Source of the DNA: an uncultured Mycoplasmatota bacterium
Lineage (GTDB): Bacteria; Bacillota_I; Bacilli_A; RF39; UBA660
Direction: 5' to 3'
DNA: 15,176 nucleotides
Assembly (NCBI GenBank): GCA_900551925.1
Contig: URXR01000027.1
Span: 1 to 15,176 of the forward strand
How positions within the stretch are numbered: the first letter of the stretch is position 1; each line of letters starts with the position of its first letter. This document shows positions 1 through 6,820 of the stretch, one piece after another. Made by a program: the position numbers and the translations under genes. The notes below the pieces were generated by a model. The model was not told the origin of the DNA. It ran no database searches and worked only from the letters and a program-made list of their open reading frames with translations.

Positions 1-345
1 AATAATAATCTTCGCACATTCATTACATGGAAATAAATCAACATAAATTCTAGCACCTTCTAAATCTTTTCTGGAACCACGATAATTTAAAATAGCATTT
101 CTTTCAGCATGAACAACATACATATATTTAGTTTCTAGAGGAGTTCCTTCTCTATCCCAAGGGAAATTATCATCATGATACCCATTTGGGGCGCCATTAT
201 ATCCTATTGATAAAATTCTATTGTTATCACTTACAATACATGCTCCAACTTGGGTTGAGGGATCTTTACTCCTCATAGCAGAAAGTTTTGCTATAGCCAT
301 AAAATATTCATCCCATGTTAAATAATTAGTTCTTTTTTTTGACAT
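1..345 (-). CDS. dCMP deaminase (deoxycytidylate deaminase), N-terminal 115 residues
   Basis: This gene is cut by the left edge of the window. The product should be a cytosolic zinc enzyme that deaminates dCMP to dUMP, feeding dTMP synthesis. The visible 115 residues include the zinc and catalytic motif H79-A-E81 followed by RNAI, and the second zinc motif P-C107-N-E-C110. The substrate-side segment IGYNGAPNG at about 47-55 is typical of the dCMP deaminase branch (ComEB/DCTD) rather than of cytidine deaminase. The start is an ATG preceded by a strong AAGGAGG site on the minus strand (about 352-358). The gene follows murE by 43 bases on the same strand and may be co-transcribed with it; a TATAAT-like box at 368-373 could be an extra promoter, but no good -35 accompanies it. 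The family call is secure. What lies beyond residue 115 is unseen. Confidence 0.93.
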   Translation of the reverse strand, partial: MSKKRTNYLTWDEYFMAIAKLSAMRSKDPSTQVGACIVSDNNRILSIGYNGAPNGYHDDNFPWDREGTPLETKYMYVVHAERNAILNYRGSRKDLEGARIYVDLFPCNECAKIII

Positions 346-388
346 ATTATTCCTCCTTATTTAGAATATTATACTATAAATAATAGTT

Positions 389-1810
389 TTAAGATATGTT
401 TTTATTTAACATTTCTTTTAGATATTTTGTTGCTTCTTTTATATCAGAAAAATTTATTACTTTATCTTTTATTATTTGATAGTCATCGCTACCTTTTCCG
501 AGTATTAAAACTATATCGTTATCTTTAGCCATATTGATTGCTTTTTTTATGGCTTTACTTCTATCTATAATTATTTCGTAATTATTATAGTCTTTTACTT
601 TACTTATTAAATCATTTGCTATATCTAGAGGATTTTCTTCTCTTGGATCTTGACTAGTAACTATGGCATAATCACAATTAGTTATGACATTATAACCTTT
701 AGCAGGTCTTTTAGTTTTATCTCTTTCTCCCTGTTCAGAAAAGACTACTATTTTTTTATTGAAATTTAAACTATTAATGAATTCTAATAAATTTTTAATA
801 CCATTGGGGGTATGAGCATAATCTACTATTACTTTGAAGTTTTGTCCCATATTTATTTGTTCTAATCTACCATTTATATGAAGATTTTGAATTTTAGGAA
901 TAAGTTTTTCTAAATCATAACCTAGACTTATTAATGCTAATAAAGCAGCACATAAATTATAAACATTAAACATAGCAATTAAAGGACTTATTATTTTATA
1001 TTCCTTATTTTTATAAACAATAGTGAAGGTTGTTTTATCGATATTTAATTTTACATCTTTAAAGTATAAATCATTATCTTGATCTTTTCCGTAAGTATAT
1101 AAAGTTTTACAATGTGTTTTAACTTCTTGGAAATGCTTATCATCTTTATTTAAAATACATGGTCCAATAGTGTTATCAAATAATTTACAGTTACAATTTA
1201 TATAATTTTCTAAAGTTTTATGGGTATTTAAATGTTCTTTAGTTATATTGGTTAAAATACTACAATTAAATTTTATACCATCGACTCTTCCATAATATAT
1301 TCCTTCACTAGATACTTCAATACTTACTGTTTTTATATGATGGGCAATCATGTCATCAAATATAGGCATTGTTTTATCTAGATTTGGAGTTGTATTGGGA
1401 CTTTTTTCTTGATGCTCTTGATAAAAAATTCCATTGGTTCCAATATAGGCGCAATCTTCTAGTAATTCATAAATAATTGTTGCTACTGTTGTTTTGCCAT
1501 CTGTTCCTGTTACTCCAATCATATTTAGGTTTCTGGTTGGGTAATTGTAATATTTATTTATAATATCTATAAATACTTTATTAGGATTAGTAACTTTAAT
1601 AATTGGAACTTTTTTATTTTTGGTGTCTTTTTTTACGATAACTGCGGCGGCACCTTTTTTTATTGCATCATCAATAAATAGGTGTCTATCCATTGTTTTG
1701 CTATCAATACAGATAAATAAATCACCTGGTTGGATGTTGGCTGAACTAGTTTTTATTCCCTTTATAGGAATGTCATAAGAGCATTCTATTAATTCATTTA
1801 ATTTTTTCAT
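389..1810 (-). CDS. murE: UDP-N-acetylmuramyl-tripeptide synthetase (MurE family)
   Basis: This Mur ligase adds the third amino acid of the peptidoglycan stem peptide to UDP-MurNAc-L-Ala-D-Glu in an ATP-dependent cytoplasmic reaction. The N-terminal substrate domain includes SSANIQPGDLF (about 22-32). The ATP loop is GVTGTDGKTT at 99-108, followed by NTTPN, the MurE-type EVSSEG segment and the C-terminal-domain motif VDYAHTPNG. The amino-acid selectivity loop reads S-Q387-D388-P389-R390-E-E-N-P where meso-diaminopimelate enzymes have DNPR. Arg390 is kept but the Asn position is altered, so the third residue (DAP or Lys) cannot be stated firmly. At 473 residues it is slightly short for the family. 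The start is ATG, preceded by AAGAAGGTGAGAA. It has its own promoter upstream and the dCMP deaminase gene follows on the same strand. Confidence 0.93.
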   Translation of the reverse strand: MKKLNELIECSYDIPIKGIKTSSANIQPGDLFICIDSKTMDRHLFIDDAIKKGAAAVIVKKDTKNKKVPIIKVTNPNKVFIDIINKYYNYPTRNLNMIGVTGTDGKTTVATIIYELLEDCAYIGTNGIFYQEHQEKSPNTTPNLDKTMPIFDDMIAHHIKTVSIEVSSEGIYYGRVDGIKFNCSILTNITKEHLNTHKTLENYINCNCKLFDNTIGPCILNKDDKHFQEVKTHCKTLYTYGKDQDNDLYFKDVKLNIDKTTFTIVYKNKEYKIISPLIAMFNVYNLCAALLALISLGYDLEKLIPKIQNLHINGRLEQINMGQNFKVIVDYAHTPNGIKNLLEFINSLNFNKKIVVFSEQGERDKTKRPAKGYNVITNCDYAIVTSQDPREENPLDIANDLISKVKDYNNYEIIIDRSKAIKKAINMAKDNDIVLILGKGSDDYQIIKDKVINFSDIKEATKYLKEMLNKNIS

Positions 1811-1864
1811 TTCTCACCTTCTTAATGGTATAACTGAAATAGCTATAAACTTTTATTTGCGTTT

Positions 1865-1895
1865 ATTATAACATGACTTTTTGGTAATCATAAGT
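1865..1895 (-). promoter_or_regulatory. Extended -10 promoter for murE
   Basis: Read on the minus strand, TATAAT (1865-1870) is immediately preceded by TGT, giving an extended -10 box. The hexamer 17 bases upstream, TTATGA, matches TTGACA at only three positions, so the TG element probably carries the promoter. It lies about 55 bases upstream of the murE ATG. Confidence 0.55.
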
Positions 1896-2053
1896 GTTTT
1901 TAGGGCACTTTTCATTAATTTTTCACTTTTTCTATGTGAGTTTTTTATTTTACTAGCTTAGCACGAATTTTTGAATTTTAGCATTATATTACTTATTTTT
2001 TTAGATAACTGGCATATTTTTATTACATTTATGTATAATGTGTATTGTTTTTA

Positions 2054-2082
2054 TTGACTTTTATATCTTTGTATGCTATAGT
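2054..2082 (+). promoter_or_regulatory. Sigma-A-type promoter for the leader peptide and ABC exporter
   Basis: TTGACT (2054-2059) and TATAGT (2077-2082) are separated by exactly 17 bases, with TGC directly before the -10 (extended -10). Transcription should begin near 2089, about 25 bases before the leader-peptide ATG. This gives a leader of about 155 nt before the exporter start codon, which contains the attenuator described below. Confidence 0.7.
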
Positions 2083-2114
2083 TTTTTCAAGTTCAAAGGA
2101 AAGGAGGAGGAAAT

Positions 2115-2192
2115 ATGAATATTTATACATTTAATAATTTAATTAGTAGTATTTTTAAGAGGAGAAAAGCTATATTTCCTTCTTGCTTTTAA
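2115..2192 (+). CDS. Leader peptide of an attenuator (25 residues)
   Basis: This is a short reading frame starting with ATG at 2115 and ending with TAA at 2190. It has an unusually strong ribosome site, AAGGAGGAGG (2101-2110), correctly spaced. The peptide starts MNIYTF, contains the basic run K15-R16-R17-K18 and ends FPSCF. Its codons 8-12 form the 5' strand of a 13-bp antiterminator, and its stop lies six bases before the terminator hairpin that guards the ABC exporter gene. The basic run matches the +X+ pattern (Arg/Lys-X-Arg/Lys) known to stall macrolide-bound ribosomes. BmrB of Bacillus subtilis, a leader peptide ahead of the bmrCD ABC transporter, is a functional parallel. That this peptide is a stalling sensor is inference, and no homologue was recognised from its sequence. 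Confidence 0.7.
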   Translation: MNIYTFNNLISSIFKRRKAIFPSCF

Positions 2193-2232
2193 CTATGCTA
2201 CTAATTAAATATTAGTAGTTTTTTTATTTTTT
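2137..2232 (+). terminator. Attenuator: intrinsic terminator with a competing antiterminator
   Basis: The terminator stem is CTACTAAT (2198-2205) paired with ATTAGTAG (2211-2218) around a 5-nt loop, followed by seven T, one A and six T. Inside the leader peptide, ATTTAATTAGTAG (2137-2149) is perfectly complementary over 13 bases to 2198-2210, which contains the whole 5' arm of the terminator; a G-U pair and two more pairs extend it. The two structures are mutually exclusive. In addition, GAGGAGGAAAT (2104-2114), the leader ribosome site, can pair with ATTTCCTTCTT (2174-2184), including two G-U pairs. That stem would cross the antiterminator and so compete with it. The exporter's own site AGGAGGGA (2233-2240) follows the T-tract. 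Confidence 0.75.
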
Positions 2233-2244
2233 AGGAGGGATGAT

Positions 2245-3978
2245 ATGAAAAAAGAAAGACAAACTTTTTCGATTATTCTCTATTATTTAAGAAATGATAA
2301 GATTAAACTTGTGTTATATCTTTTATTAGTATTAGTTTCTTATTTACCAGCCCTTCTAGCAGCATTTTTCTGGGGCTTTGCTTTGGAAGAATTAATCAAT
2401 AAAAATTTTTATAATTTTGCTATTTATTTAGTTATTTGGGAAAGCATTTGGATTTTATTTTACTCTGTTTTAGCAGTTCCTAGAGATGCTTTATATAATT
2501 ATTTAGAAATTAAATTTATGAAAAATGTTTCTAAAGATTTGTATAAGAAAATTGATAAATTACCGGCACGTTCATTTGAAGAAATTGGGGTTGGAGAGTT
2601 TATTAATAGATTATATACTGATCCAGATAGAGTTATGGAACTATTGCGTTCCTTGGTAAGACTTATTTGTAAATCTTTAGTAGTGCTTTTTGTATTTGGA
2701 CTTTGTTTTTATATTTCTTTTTGGCTTGGTATTGAAGTTCTGATTTTTGCTTTTGTAATGGGATTTATTTCTTATAAATTTTTTCCAAAAATTAAGAACA
2801 CTCAAAAAGAAATTAAAGAAGATTCTGATTTATATGTAAAATGTGCTACAGAGAATATTACAGGTATAAGAGAGATAAAAGCTTTAGGGATAAAGAATAA
2901 TGTTGAGAAAAATATATTTAATAAAATAAATAGTTTATTTTTGAAAAGTGCTAGAATAAAAAGATATGAGGTTGCTTATTTTAATCTTAATAATTTTATT
3001 TATTTCTTTTTACAATTTGTAATACTTATTTCATGTGGATATCTAGTAGTGCAAGGAGAAATTGCTTATAGCATTTTCATTGTAATTGAAAGTTATATTT
3101 GGAGAATAGATGAGGTAGTCGAAAGTCTTAGTGAATTTGGAGTTAATTATAATAAAGTAAAAGTTTCTCTTACAAGAATTGATGAGATTATTAATAATAG
3201 ATTATATGAAGATGAAAAGTTTGGAAAGAAAGAGATTAAAAATATAAAAGGTGTTATTGAATTTAAAAATGTTAAATTTAAATATAGTGACAATGAGAAG
3301 TATGTTCTTAATGGATTGAATCTTAAGATTATTCCTAATAAGAAAATTGCTATTGTAGGTAGAAGTGGAAATGGAAAAAGTACTATTTTTAATTTGTTAC
3401 TTAGATATTTTGATGTTACTTCTGGAGAGATTCTTATAGATGGAGTTAATATTAAAGATTTAAGTGAGGATTTTTTAAGAAGTAATGTTTCTATCATTAG
3501 ACAAACACCATTTTTATTTAATATGAGCATTCTTGATAATTTTAAATTAGTAAAAGAAGATGTTACTTTAGAAGAAGTAAGAACTGTTTGCAAGAGAGCT
3601 TATATTGATGATTATATTATTAATTTACCTGATGGTTATAACACTATTATTGGTGAGGGTGGTATAAATTTATCAGGAGGACAAAAGCAAAGACTTGCCA
3701 TTGCTAGAACTTTAATTCTTAATACTAAAATTATTTTATTTGATGAAGCTACTTCTGCTCTTGATAATGAATCTCAAGAGTATATCAAGAGAACTATTGA
3801 TGATTTGACTAAAGATCATACTGTTATTATTGTAGCTCATAGATTATCTACGATTAGTGATGCTGATATAATTAATATTATTGATAAGGGTATGTTGCTA
3901 GATAGTGGTAGTCATGATGAGCTTCTTAAAACTTCAGAAGTGTATAAAAATTTGTACTCTGGTGAAACTTTGAACTAA
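2245..3978 (+). CDS. ABC exporter half-transporter (fused membrane and ATPase domains)
   Basis: This 577-residue protein has the type I exporter layout of multidrug and lipid exporters such as MsbA and BmrA. An N-terminal membrane domain of about 315 residues, with hydrophobic segments from residue 20 on, is joined to a C-terminal ATPase. Visible ATPase motifs are Walker A GRSGNGKST (372-380), Q-loop SIIRQTPFLFN, signature LSGGQ (476-480), Walker B IILFDE (496-501), SALD and the switch His532. All catalytic residues are intact, so it should be an active ATPase. No partner half-transporter gene is adjacent, so a homodimer is likeliest. It starts with ATG after AGGAGGGATGAT. The leader peptide and attenuator upstream suggest induction by something that perturbs translation, hence possibly an antibiotic; the substrate itself is not evident from sequence. 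Confidence 0.92.
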   Translation: MKKERQTFSIILYYLRNDKIKLVLYLLLVLVSYLPALLAAFFWGFALEELINKNFYNFAIYLVIWESIWILFYSVLAVPRDALYNYLEIKFMKNVSKDLYKKIDKLPARSFEEIGVGEFINRLYTDPDRVMELLRSLVRLICKSLVVLFVFGLCFYISFWLGIEVLIFAFVMGFISYKFFPKIKNTQKEIKEDSDLYVKCATENITGIREIKALGIKNNVEKNIFNKINSLFLKSARIKRYEVAYFNLNNFIYFFLQFVILISCGYLVVQGEIAYSIFIVIESYIWRIDEVVESLSEFGVNYNKVKVSLTRIDEIINNRLYEDEKFGKKEIKNIKGVIEFKNVKFKYSDNEKYVLNGLNLKIIPNKKIAIVGRSGNGKSTIFNLLLRYFDVTSGEILIDGVNIKDLSEDFLRSNVSIIRQTPFLFNMSILDNFKLVKEDVTLEEVRTVCKRAYIDDYIINLPDGYNTIIGEGGINLSGGQKQRLAIARTLILNTKIILFDEATSALDNESQEYIKRTIDDLTKDHTVIIVAHRLSTISDADIINIIDKGMLLDSGSHDELLKTSEVYKNLYSGETLN

Positions 3979-3983
3979 TAATA

Positions 3984-4012
3984 AAAGAGGATTAATTGCT
4001 ATCCTCTTTTTC
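3984..4012. terminator. Bidirectional terminator between convergent ABC exporter and pncC genes
   Basis: A 9-bp stem AAAGAGGAT (3984-3992) / ATCCTCTTT (4001-4009) with an 8-nt loop is followed by T residues on both strands. It stops the exporter transcript on the plus strand. On the minus strand it overlaps the last codons and stop of the pncC gene, so it can end both convergent transcripts. Confidence 0.8.
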
Positions 4013-4495
4013 AGTTATTATTGCTAGAAGTTTATCTATTGTTTTTTCAATAATTAAATCCTTATTTTCTTTTCTTGTTGCTTTTTTTGCTTCTATAGTT
4101 ATTTTATTTATGTTATTTTTATCTTTATCATAAATACTTACAAAGACTATATTATCTTGTCCATAAGGGTTATTTTTATCTACTCTATTTAATTTACCGG
4201 TTACTCCTACTCCATAATTAGAATTTGTAAAGGCAGTTATTTTTTTACTCATATCAATAGCTGTTTCCATACTGTAAACACTATAAGTATCTATAATATA
4301 TTTAGATACTCCCATTTTTATTTTATATTCATTAGAATATGTTACAGCACTAAATTTTAAAACTTCACTAGCGCCTTCAATATTAGTAATAGCATTAGCT
4401 ACTCCTCCACCAGTACAAGATTCCATCGTAGATATAGTTTTATTTTGGAAAGTTAAAATTTTTATTATTTCTTTTAATTTAGTTTCTGTTTTCAT
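3992..4495 (-). CDS. pncC: PncC-type nicotinamide-nucleotide amidase (stand-alone CinA C-terminal domain)
   Basis: The family deamidates nicotinamide mononucleotide to nicotinate mononucleotide in NAD salvage. Family marks are the N-terminal STMESCTGGGVANAIT (about 22-37), where most members have AESCTGG, then FSAVTYSNEYKIKMG and the glycine motif YGVGVTGKLNR, where others usually read GITGIAGP. At 167 residues it is just the C-terminal CinA domain, without the N-terminal competence/ADP-ribose pyrophosphatase domain. Its start overlaps the end of the upstream Nudix gene by 17 bases, with AAGGTGG upstream inside that gene, so translation is probably coupled. The partly altered glycine motif leaves activity slightly uncertain. 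The pairing with a Nudix gene fits nucleotide and NAD maintenance. Confidence 0.87.
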   Translation of the reverse strand: MKTETKLKEIIKILTFQNKTISTMESCTGGGVANAITNIEGASEVLKFSAVTYSNEYKIKMGVSKYIIDTYSVYSMETAIDMSKKITAFTNSNYGVGVTGKLNRVDKNNPYGQDNIVFVSIYDKDKNNINKITIEAKKATRKENKDLIIEKTIDKLLAIITEKEDSN

Positions 4496-5012
4496 GTTTT
4501 TCTACCACCTTTTTATATTCATCTAAGACTAATAACATTTCTTTTACTATTATACCATTTATTTCATTATCATTTATAGAGTTTAAAAGAAGATTTTTGA
4601 CATTTTCTAAAGAAATTATTTTTAATGTATAGCCTTTTTCTTTTTCAAATTTGTCATAATTAGTATTAGTTAAATCTATTTTTTGATCAGTTTTTATGAG
4701 GTAATAATAAATATTATTTAATCTGTTTTTATTGGTATTTCGATAATTTTTGGTATAATGTTTAACTAGAAAAAATGGTTCGAAGTTTTGATTTTTTAAA
4801 ATTATTCCAGTTTCTTCTTTTACTTCTCTTAGCAAGCAATCTTTTAAAGTTTCTCCTTTTTCTAGATGTCCTCCCGGAAACTGATAAGTATTATCACAGT
4901 ATCCTAAAATTATTTCATTATTAGAATTTATTAATAGAGCTTTAGTTCTAGTTACAATTTCTTCTATATCTTTAGATGATAAATTTTCTTTATTAAAAGT
5001 TATTTCTTGCAT
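4479..5012 (-). CDS. Nudix hydrolase with intact Nudix box
   Basis: The family hydrolyses nucleoside diphosphates linked to another moiety, using Mg2+ held by Nudix-box glutamates. Here the box spans G48 to I70 and fits GX5EX7REUXEEXGU exactly, with E54, R62-E63 and E66-E67. Around it are the first strand TKALLINSNNEIILGYCDN and a C-terminal extension containing an IYYYLIKT strand. The product is 177 residues long and its substrate cannot be told from sequence. It overlaps pncC by 17 bases. Seventy-six bases separate it from the flavodoxin-like gene upstream on the same strand, more than elsewhere in the cluster. It is clearly related to the protein encoded at 5572-6045, which has lost most of the active site. 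The start is ATG after AAGAAGGTGAAATC. Confidence 0.9.
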   Translation of the reverse strand: MQEITFNKENLSSKDIEEIVTRTKALLINSNNEIILGYCDNTYQFPGGHLEKGETLKDCLLREVKEETGIILKNQNFEPFFLVKHYTKNYRNTNKNRLNNIYYYLIKTDQKIDLTNTNYDKFEKEKGYTLKIISLENVKNLLLNSINDNEINGIIVKEMLLVLDEYKKVVEKHENRN

Positions 5013-5064
5013 GATTTCACCTTCTTAAATGTTAAAGAATTAATGTTAAGTTTTCTATAATTAG

Positions 5065-5080
5065 TAAATACTTGTATTTA
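5065..5080. promoter_or_regulatory. Perfect inverted repeat in the 76-base gap before the Nudix gene
   Basis: TAAATAC-TT-GTATTTA is a 16-base perfect inverted repeat with 7-base arms. It lies in the only sizeable gap of the minus-strand cluster (5013-5088), upstream of the Nudix/pncC pair. It could be an operator, but AT-rich palindromes arise easily by chance and no convincing promoter pair was found beside it. Confidence 0.3.
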
Positions 5081-5088
5081 TATAATTT

Positions 5089-5553
5089 CTAAGTTATTTT
5101 TTCTATAAATTTAGTAATATTTTCAGTATTTAGCTTAATAGTTTTTTTATTATTTTTGGTAGCTAATTTGGCTATTAGTTTGGAAAATCCATGTAAATTA
5201 TTTAAATCTAGCTCTCCTCCAAAGCAATCATAAATAAGAGCATGCTTTAAAAGATTAGGATTAAAATTAGCAGTAAAATAAGCTTCTTTATCTTTTTCAA
5301 AAGCACAACAAATAAAATAAGCTGTTTTTTTAGTTAAGAGTTGTTTCTCGTTGTCTTTTAGAAATTTTTTAATTTTTTTATTTATTTGTCCCATTCTAAT
5401 GGGAGTTCCTATTATAACTAAGTCATAGTTTTCTAATGAGGGCATTTTATCATTTAGATCTACTGATGTACTATTTCTTAATTTTTCTTTTAACATGGTA
5501 GCACATTTTTTAGTAGTGCCAGTTTCACTTGTATAAACTATTAAATATTTCAT
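5089..5553 (-). CDS. Flavodoxin-domain protein
   Basis: A 154-residue flavodoxin fold is predicted, binding FMN and acting as a cytoplasmic electron carrier or small flavoenzyme. The phosphate-binding loop TSETGTT lies at residues 8-14 after the first strand MKYLIVY. Next come DLVIIGTPIRMGQINKKIKKFL, typical of the flavodoxin_5/HemG-like group, then YFICCAF, and near the C-terminal third CFGGELDLNNL. HemG-like protoporphyrinogen oxidases share this layout, but no haem genes are in view, so the specific role is open. The start is ATG after AAAAGGAG. The gene lies 18 bases downstream of the degenerate Nudix gene in the same cluster. A redox partner could be the rubredoxin or ferredoxin operon farther upstream; that is inference from proximity. 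Confidence 0.85.
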   Translation of the reverse strand: MKYLIVYTSETGTTKKCATMLKEKLRNSTSVDLNDKMPSLENYDLVIIGTPIRMGQINKKIKKFLKDNEKQLLTKKTAYFICCAFEKDKEAYFTANFNPNLLKHALIYDCFGGELDLNNLHGFSKLIAKLATKNNKKTIKLNTENITKFIEKIT

Positions 5554-5571
5554 AAATTCTCCTTTTGATTA

Positions 5572-6045
5572 TTATTTTCTTATTCTAACTTTTAGATATT
5601 TTCTATCATTTATTAAATAGATAACTGATAAAAGTTCTTTATAATCATCAGTTAAAGGTTCTGTAAGAATAATATTTTCTAAATCATCAAGATGTTTATA
5701 TTCTAGATTTTTATTTAGGTTATTTACATTTATATTTCCAGTATAATAATAGGTAATATTATTGTAATTAGATTCATCTTTTATTTTTTTATTAAGAGAT
5801 TGCATAATTAGAAAAGGGGTTAAATCTTCTTCAGGTAAAGTAATATTATATTCTTGTTCTAATACTTTTTGTAAGACTTTAGAGCTTGGAGAATCTTGTG
5901 CTTGTCCACCTGGTAAAGAGTAAGTGTTATCATTATTTTCTATTAATAAATTATTATTACCATTAAATAATACTGCTCTTACAGAATAGGTTCTTTCTTC
6001 TTTGTTATCGGTTATCATTTGGGGATTAAAAATTATTTTTTCCAT
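5572..6045 (-). CDS. Nudix-fold protein with a degenerate active site
   Basis: This 157-residue protein has the same plan as the neighbouring Nudix hydrolase (4479-5012): an N-terminal FNP/FNK-type start, a strand ending NDNTYSLPGG (39-47; the neighbour has CDNTYQFPGG), a following strand with FLIMQS, and NNITYYYTG where the neighbour has NNIYYYLI. The Nudix box is eroded. GX5E has Pro53 in place of Glu, and the REUXEE core aligns as KVLEQE with one residue deleted, so only one metal-binding glutamate seems to remain. It is probably inactive or altered, perhaps regulatory or substrate-binding. The reading frame is intact with a strong AAGGAGG site, so it is expressed rather than a pseudogene. 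It lies 9 bases after the glycosylase gene. Confidence 0.82.
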   Translation of the reverse strand: MEKIIFNPQMITDNKEERTYSVRAVLFNGNNNLLIENNDNTYSLPGGQAQDSPSSKVLQKVLEQEYNITLPEEDLTPFLIMQSLNKKIKDESNYNNITYYYTGNINVNNLNKNLEYKHLDDLENIILTEPLTDDYKELLSVIYLINDRKYLKVRIRK

Positions 6046-6054
6046 AGTGCCTCC

Positions 6055-6534
6055 TTAATTTTTTAATATTTTATATTCTTCGGTTAAATCTTGTAGTTTT
6101 AATCTGCAGTTGGCGGGAGAAGTTGATGGTAAGTAAACTGCTTTTATATTAGTTTTTTTATAACAATATTTATTATATAAATTGTAAGCCGTTTTTCCGG
6201 TTGTATAAATTTTTTTAACTTTAGAGTTTAAAATTACTTGGTTAATATCATTAACTATAGGACTTTTAATAGTGCTATCAGAGGCTCCTTTTATATAACA
6301 AGATGATAGAACATCCCAAAGCGCTAGATGATGTTTAGTTAAAAAAGCTTTTTTACATGGTATGGTATCCTCTATTTTTTCGCTATATACCTGTTCTAGA
6401 ACTTTCCAAAATCTATTTTGAGGATGACCGTAATAAAATCCGATTTCTCTAGACTTGGGTGAAGGAATACTTCCTAAAATTAAGATTTCTGAATTTTTAT
6501 CATAGTATGGTCCAAATTCATGGGTTACTTTCAT
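6055..6534 (-). CDS. DNA-deoxyinosine (hypoxanthine-DNA) glycosylase, UDG superfamily
   Basis: This 159-residue member of the uracil-DNA glycosylase superfamily most resembles the hypoxanthine-DNA glycosylase group (family 6), which removes hypoxanthine arising from adenine deamination. Visible motifs are GSIPSPKSR (21-29), FYYGHPQNRFW (33-43), LALWDVL, and the C-terminal LPSTSPAN (135-142), which takes the place of the HPSP-like motif of other UDGs. The length matches the group. The start is ATG with AAAAAGGAG upstream. It sits in a minus-strand cluster 20 bases after a small membrane-protein gene and 9 bases before a Nudix-fold gene, fitting a DNA-repair and nucleotide-sanitation context. 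Whether it also acts on uracil cannot be told from sequence. Confidence 0.88.
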   Translation of the reverse strand: MKVTHEFGPYYDKNSEILILGSIPSPKSREIGFYYGHPQNRFWKVLEQVYSEKIEDTIPCKKAFLTKHHLALWDVLSSCYIKGASDSTIKSPIVNDINQVILNSKVKKIYTTGKTAYNLYNKYCYKKTNIKAVYLPSTSPANCRLKLQDLTEEYKILKN

Positions 6535-6554
6535 AATATTTTACTCCTTTTTGG

Positions 6555-6737
6555 TTAAAGTTTTTTTATAACTAATCTATAAATAAGATAACAAAATCCT
6601 ACGGTAATAGCACTTCCAAAAAGGTTAAAACCTGGAGCATCATCTAAGTCAGCATATATTATACTAAAAATTATTCCTCCTAGCGTAATAAGGATTAATA
6701 CTCCTAATAAAATACTTTTTATAACTTTTCTAAACAT
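6555..6737 (-). CDS. Small two-helix membrane protein, function unknown
   Basis: This 60-residue protein has two predicted transmembrane segments, about residues 8-28 (SILLGVLILITLGGIIFSII) and 39-56. They are joined by a short acidic loop, ADLDDAPGF, and both ends are basic (FRKVIK and VIKKL). A positive-inside reading puts both ends in the cytoplasm. The start is well supported by AAAGGAGGTTATT before the ATG. It is the first gene of the minus-strand cluster, directly after the ferredoxin terminator. I recognise no family. Confidence 0.7.
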   Translation of the reverse strand: MFRKVIKSILLGVLILITLGGIIFSIIYADLDDAPGFNLFGSAITVGFCYLIYRLVIKKL

Positions 6738-6792
6738 AATAACCTCCTTTATTTTAACAAATATTTTTTAATATGTACATCTATGCACTTAA

Positions 6793-6820
6793 AAATGAAC
6801 AGTTTTTAAACTATTCATTT
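6793..6820 (-). terminator. Terminator of the rubredoxin/ferredoxin operon
   Basis: A 13-pair stem (6793-6805 with 6808-6820, one G-U pair) with a minimal loop is followed on the minus strand by a T-run. The stem begins inside the last codons of the ferredoxin gene and includes its TAG stop, so it ends that operon before the small membrane-protein gene. Confidence 0.7.

Noticed and set aside
3147..3593. Long open frame on the minus strand inside the ABC exporter
   Set aside because: It lies opposite the ATPase domain of a clearly real gene and its translation has no domain character. It is a shadow of the coding strand.
6751..6779. TGTACA-17-TAAAAT as a promoter for the small membrane protein
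   Set aside because: The spacing is good, but initiation would fall inside the ribosome-binding site, leaving no usable leader.
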